From assembly GCF_040807025.1 (NCBI RefSeq), contig NC_090943.1:135791950-135855949 (forward strand): DNA of 64,000 nucleotides, given 5' to 3'. The position numbers and the translations under genes were made by a program. The notes under the pieces are model-generated. The model saw only the letters and a list, made by a program, of their open reading frames with translations, made no database searches and was not told the DNA's origin. This stretch comes from Struthio camelus (lineage: Eukaryota > Chordata > Aves > Struthioniformes > Struthionidae). Of this stretch, positions 59,201 through 64,000 are shown piece by piece (the first letter of the stretch is position 1; the number at the start of each line of letters is the position of its first letter).

Positions 59201-62200
59201 AACAAGATGGATCCTTCAGATGCAATCTACTGTGTTCTGTCCTGAAGAACGTAATTTTTAGGCAGAAGCGAAACTACCACATGATCAGCCTAAGCAGTCA
59301 CCCAAGCAGAGCATTACTCACTCTTCCTTATCAGTCTAACACTTCAAGTAGAAGCATTAGCTGCAGAAGGTCAAATAAAATGAACGGAGCACAACAGAAC
59401 AGATCTTTAACCCTGAAAGCACGGAATGAAAATATGTTGTCAGAAGACTCAGTTTCAGTGACAGATGCTCAAGTAGGCAAGAGTACAAGGAAGAAGCATG
59501 ACATTTATGAAAAAAAAAAAAAAGAGTGGCAGTCACTCAGCATGGGAATGGTAGACTGCAAGCTCAGAGAGTGCTGCAATAGCTGGGGTAAGACAACAGC
59601 ATATAACCTCTGCTAGTATGTAACCTTATACAGATTACAATCAGTTCGCCAGAATGACAGAAGAAGAAAGGAAAATTCTGCCCTGCTGCTTTGCTATTAT
59701 CAACTTAAATAATGTTTGTAAACTGCTCCATGTAGAGGCAGACTGAAAAGGAAAATTGGGCTCCTGTGGCAAAATTTAGCACATGCTTAATTACTGTACT
59801 TGTACAAATACTATTCAGCAGCACTATCTGAGCTTGCGTATGCTACTATTCTAAGAAAATTCATAAAACTAAATGCGTGTTTGTCAGTGGCCTTGGCCAC
59901 AAGTGAAGGCTATTTGGAAATCCCTGACTCCAGGTCACCTCTACCTTCTCTGCTTGCGCAGTAGATTGAGTAATAAAGCCTATACAGACAACTAAGGCAA
60001 ACAGACCTTGCCAGGTTGGCATGTTCTGACTTTTTATGGGTTCAGCTAAACTACCACTTCAAAAGAGAACGAAAGAGAAAACAAGCATTTCTTCCCCATG
60101 TATTTTCTCTACACTGAAGCTACAGATTGTATGCATCAATACATCAGCATGGAGATCCCTGGAAAAGACAATTTCATTGCGCTGAAGAAGTTGGAAGAAG
60201 AAAGATTTTGAAGGAAAAGGAAAGACTTCAGGTCTGCCTTTTGTAACAGAATCTCACAAACCACTACAGTTTTCTGCAAGAGCTCACACACTGCAGGAGC
60301 ACAACAGGAATGACCAGCAACAGCTAGATAACAACTAGTAGGTAGTCAGAAATGAAGAAAAGCAAGATCAGAAGCTCAGTGGTCTAGAGCATCAGCTTTG
60401 ATTCAGCTAACCACCTTTAACAGACCAGCAACTATTTCAGCTAGGATGTGTCCCCATACAGATCCCCACAAAACAAGCATCCTCCTGCCTACACATGCTG
60501 AAAATAGTTGTTTTGCCTCCTAGGACCAAATTGCCTTCAGGTTCAGTTGTCAAACTGATGCATCCGTCTGTTCACTTAGCTCCCTTCATTTAAGCAATTG
60601 CTTTAGAGAGGGGGAAGTACTGATCATGGAGACCCAGACAGCACAACTTAGCTTCCAGTTTCTGAGTTTTCAGAAATAACCCTTTGGAATTAAACCCTTT
60701 AGTCAACAAGTAAGAATGACTGCACTAACAGCAACATTAAAAAAAAAAAACAAATCTCAAAGAGCATCCTTTCATTTAAGATTCTACATTGCTCATGTGG
60801 CAGGTGTAGTTAGCGTACAATGGGCAACATCAGTCAGAAGAAACGTTCAGGCAATCTGCCTCAGGCTTATTCATAATAGGGGCAAGACTGGTGCCAGACC
60901 TATCAGGTAAGTCTAGCTGAAATTCCAAGTGTTTCCAGGTCTGAGTTATAATTTTGTTTCTGTCAAGGTGGCTTGTTAGTCTCCACCTTAAAAACAGGGA
61001 GCAGTACAGCAAGCTCAGGAAGAGTTAGCTCTCTCCTTGCAAGCAAGTTGCAAAAACTCTATTTTGCCATTTTTACTAAGAACAGAGGGAAAAGCATCTT
61101 CAAAACAAACCAATTAAAATCAAGTTAGAATGCCTCGTGAACCATCGATATAAAGAACAGCTGCTTTCTTTTTTTTGTGTGTGTATGAAAAATAAAGATG
61201 AACCTTAAATATGCATATACAACTCAGTGTTCCATCTGAGCTTTCGCAATGTTGGGTCAAATATCAAATTTCAGATAGGTCTCTGGTTCAATGTTTTCCC
61301 TCTGAGCAGGACTTTTTAAGGTCTCATTGTCTGAGCTCCCTGAGTGAAGCATTATCACTCCTTTCACACAGACCAAGTCCTGGCTTACCATATTTTGAGT
61401 AACGACCAAGGTTACAAAGCAGTTCTATACTAGGTCTAAGATCTGTATTTTCCATGAAAAACAGTATTCAGGCACTGAGTCCTTAGAAAACCAAAAGAAT
61501 TACTGGACTACAATAATAGGAGCGAAATATTTTTTCACTAAATGTTTTAATATAGCCATCTGCATACACTGGTCTTACATCTATACTCAGCATCCTCTGC
61601 TTGCTGTGCAAGAACCCTAATTCCTATCCGTGTTGAACAAAGGGCAGGCTGGGTAAGCAAGGGTGGTGAAAGAGTCCTTTCCAGCTATTGACCATTTTTA
61701 TTCTAATTCCAGCCTTAGTGATCATGGACACATGCTTTTGCACCTTAAGTTGTGACAGTACCTTTATGTGTTATTTATGTATTGTTCTGCTCACTACATC
61801 TCAAAACACATCCCTAACAAATGTGCCAATCTAAATGTACATCATGATAGATGCCATATCCTAGTCATTAACCTATCAACATAGGGAAAACATCGCAATG
61901 ACCACATTAACATCCAGAATTCACAACTACTTCAGATCTCAGTAGTTGGACTACCTATGCAAAAATGCATTAGCTGTTTCTGCATTTGTGTGCGAGTGTC
62001 TTATGAGCAAAGTTTCACAAGATTATGCTTCGTTGAGGGATACCTCAGACTTCTGATTTCAATGATTCCTTTTAGACTACAGGATTTGGGGACTGTTTAT
62101 GTGAAGTAGAATTGCATGAATAAAAATATGCTGGAATATAATTTTTATAGTTAAAAAAGCAGAAAGCATACACAGGATGTGTTCAGAACAAGAGAACCAA

Positions 62201-64000
62201 TATTAAAGTGATAAATGAAAGTGAAATATTCTAAACTGGTATTCTAAACATGTCTAAGTATCAAGGTACTCACTTATGAACAAAAGAAAATACCAGAACA
62301 ATTCTGCATTCAGAGCGAAAGTCTTCTCAATTGAAAATCTGATCTTCTTTTAACAAGGATCACCTTGTTAAGAGATGAGAAGGGAAAAATAAATACCTTG
62401 ACTAAGATATTTTCTACTAGCTGAAAAGCTTTCCCAAAGAACTAGCACTTGTGTTTCTACATTCAGGCAACAGATATTTTTATTTGTAAAATCCAGTTTA
62501 GAATGGATTAGCTAAATCAGCACAAAAGACTAAGGACATATACATTGTGAAAACCCGATTAATAATGATTTAATTTAACTTAATTAGGAAAATTTGTAAG
62601 ATAAATAAATAATGTTTACTGAAATGGAACAATTGCGAAGAGTTTGTGTAATGCAGACCCTAATGTTCTAGTACTTCCATTGGTCCAAAAACCACTAGTC
62701 GGCTATTAACTTGAAATGGTGATAAAATTTAATTTGTCCTCAAAGTGAAGTTATTTGGTAACTTCTAGGCTAGATTTAGCAAACAATAGCAATTCCATTT
62801 TTTTCTCAAAGAAAAAAAGATAATCAAAACAATTGTTAATAGCAGCAGCTAGTAAGACACTAAAAAACCTACAAGCTAAATACAATTTTTATAGTCCTGC
62901 AAAAGTAATCCATTTTATTTAAAACTTCAACAAAATGCATGATATAGCACAATGGTTCCTGGATGTTTTCCTTTGGGAGTACTAAGTCATTAATATTTAA
63001 ATAGTTTAAGAGCTCACCTACACAGACAAATTACATTTACAAATTCACCTCAATCCAGCTTAAAGTAGTAGCTCTTCCCGAATAATTCCCTAAAGGAAAG
63101 TTTAATTCCACAATTAAGACAGTCTTGTTCAGTTTACCTTAATCCACTTTGGAATAAGTCTTCTCTTTCCTCCAAAAAAAGGGCCCAAATATGCAGTTTA
63201 TTAATCAAAAATATTTATCTCAAGAACAGATAGCTACTAACAGACAGACAAGAATCATCCCCACTTTTAAATTTTACATGAATAACTTAAAATTATTTTT
63301 TCATTCCCTGTAACATGCAGATGAGCTGCAACAGAGCTCTCTAATTAGAGACAAATCAAAACAATTAATTAAGGAGCAGAGCTGTTTGTGAGAAGTAGAG
63401 GAAGGTGACTTCTATTCTTTAAACCTGAGTTCTGTTAAACATCTAAGTTCAACAGACTTGGAATGGGTGTAATGAAAACACTGAAGATGCATTTAACATT
63501 TCCAGTCTTTAGGCATGAAAATGAAATTTTATTCCTCATGAAGAAATTCAGCAATTTTGATGAACTTAGGGATATCATTTCGTAACTGCTTCTGCACCAA
63601 ACATAAGAATCTGTTAACTGCAAGTACGGCTAGGCAAAGGCAAGGAAAATTGCTGTCTAAATATCAAGCCCTTTCATTCCACCTTGTTGCCCAAGTAGCG
63701 AAACTGCAACAAACTGTGTTTAAGACATCTTACAGAAAACAAGTGTAACAATGAAAATTAAATGAAAGCAGTGAAGTTCATTTTCATTGTTCGTTCTTTC
63801 CAATAGTTACGGAAAAAGTCTTATTTTTGCTTTGAAAGTATTTGAACAAGCTTTCAATTCTTGTTATGCTTTTCTCTTTTAAGAGTCCTGCAATACTTCC
63901 CCCCCCACCTTGTGAAGATAACTGCTCAAGTCAAGTCACCTCTGCCATGATTTTCTTCCTGATAAACTACCTGTACCGAGCTCTTTCAACGTATTTTCTT
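53201..64000. other. Intergenic DNA, no gene seen
   Basis: AT-rich sequence to the end of the window. A perfect 23-bp tandem duplication lies at 56243-56288, with A/T homopolymers near 56678, 59510 and 60740. Minus-strand ORFs of 70-115 codons (53504-53770, 54482-54829, 57913-58149) show no recognisable domain. The neighbour expected by synteny, UBXN2B, was searched for on the minus strand by its UBX and C-terminal residues and not seen. Confidence 0.45.

Overview
This window is bird nuclear DNA. The evidence is two CR1 LINE copies of the avian type, GT-AG introns, a CpG-island promoter, and proteins close to the amniote orthologues. The species cannot be fixed from the sequence. There is no prokaryotic, plasmid or phage content, and I found no CRISPR array, tRNA or rRNA.

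Layout: (1) 1-2035 holds the last two coding exons and 3' UTR of NSMAF (FAN, a BEACH/WD40 protein) on the + strand. (2) 2036-7500 is the spacer between the convergent genes NSMAF and SDCBP; a 1.8-kb decayed CR1 fills 5583-7386. (3) About 7500-22750 is the whole SDCBP gene (syntenin-1) on the - strand: eight coding exons (297 aa), one upstream non-coding exon and a CpG-island promoter at 22060-22960. A second, younger CR1 fragment lies in its second intron. (4) 22970-38700 is a 16-kb AT-rich intergenic region with simple repeats, including a 126-nt pure-purine tract. (5) 38735-45780 is the whole CYP7A1 gene (cholesterol 7-alpha-hydroxylase) on the + strand: six exons, 512 aa, with a TATA box and liver nuclear-receptor-type sites. 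(6) 45785-64000 shows no recognisable gene, only a remnant of an old interspersed repeat, small tandem duplications and one exon-like island.

The order NSMAF(+) - SDCBP(-) - CYP7A1(+) matches the human chromosome 8q12 block in inverted orientation, from memory. UBXN2B would be expected next, beyond 64000. The three genes are neighbours by conserved synteny, not an operon. NSMAF couples the TNF receptor to neutral sphingomyelinase, syntenin is a PDZ scaffold for syndecan and exosome traffic, and CYP7A1 makes bile acids in liver.

Exon borders were placed by hand from splice sites and reading-frame continuity. In both complete genes all phases agree. I did not find a convincing undescribed system; the findings are local curiosities, ranked accordingly.
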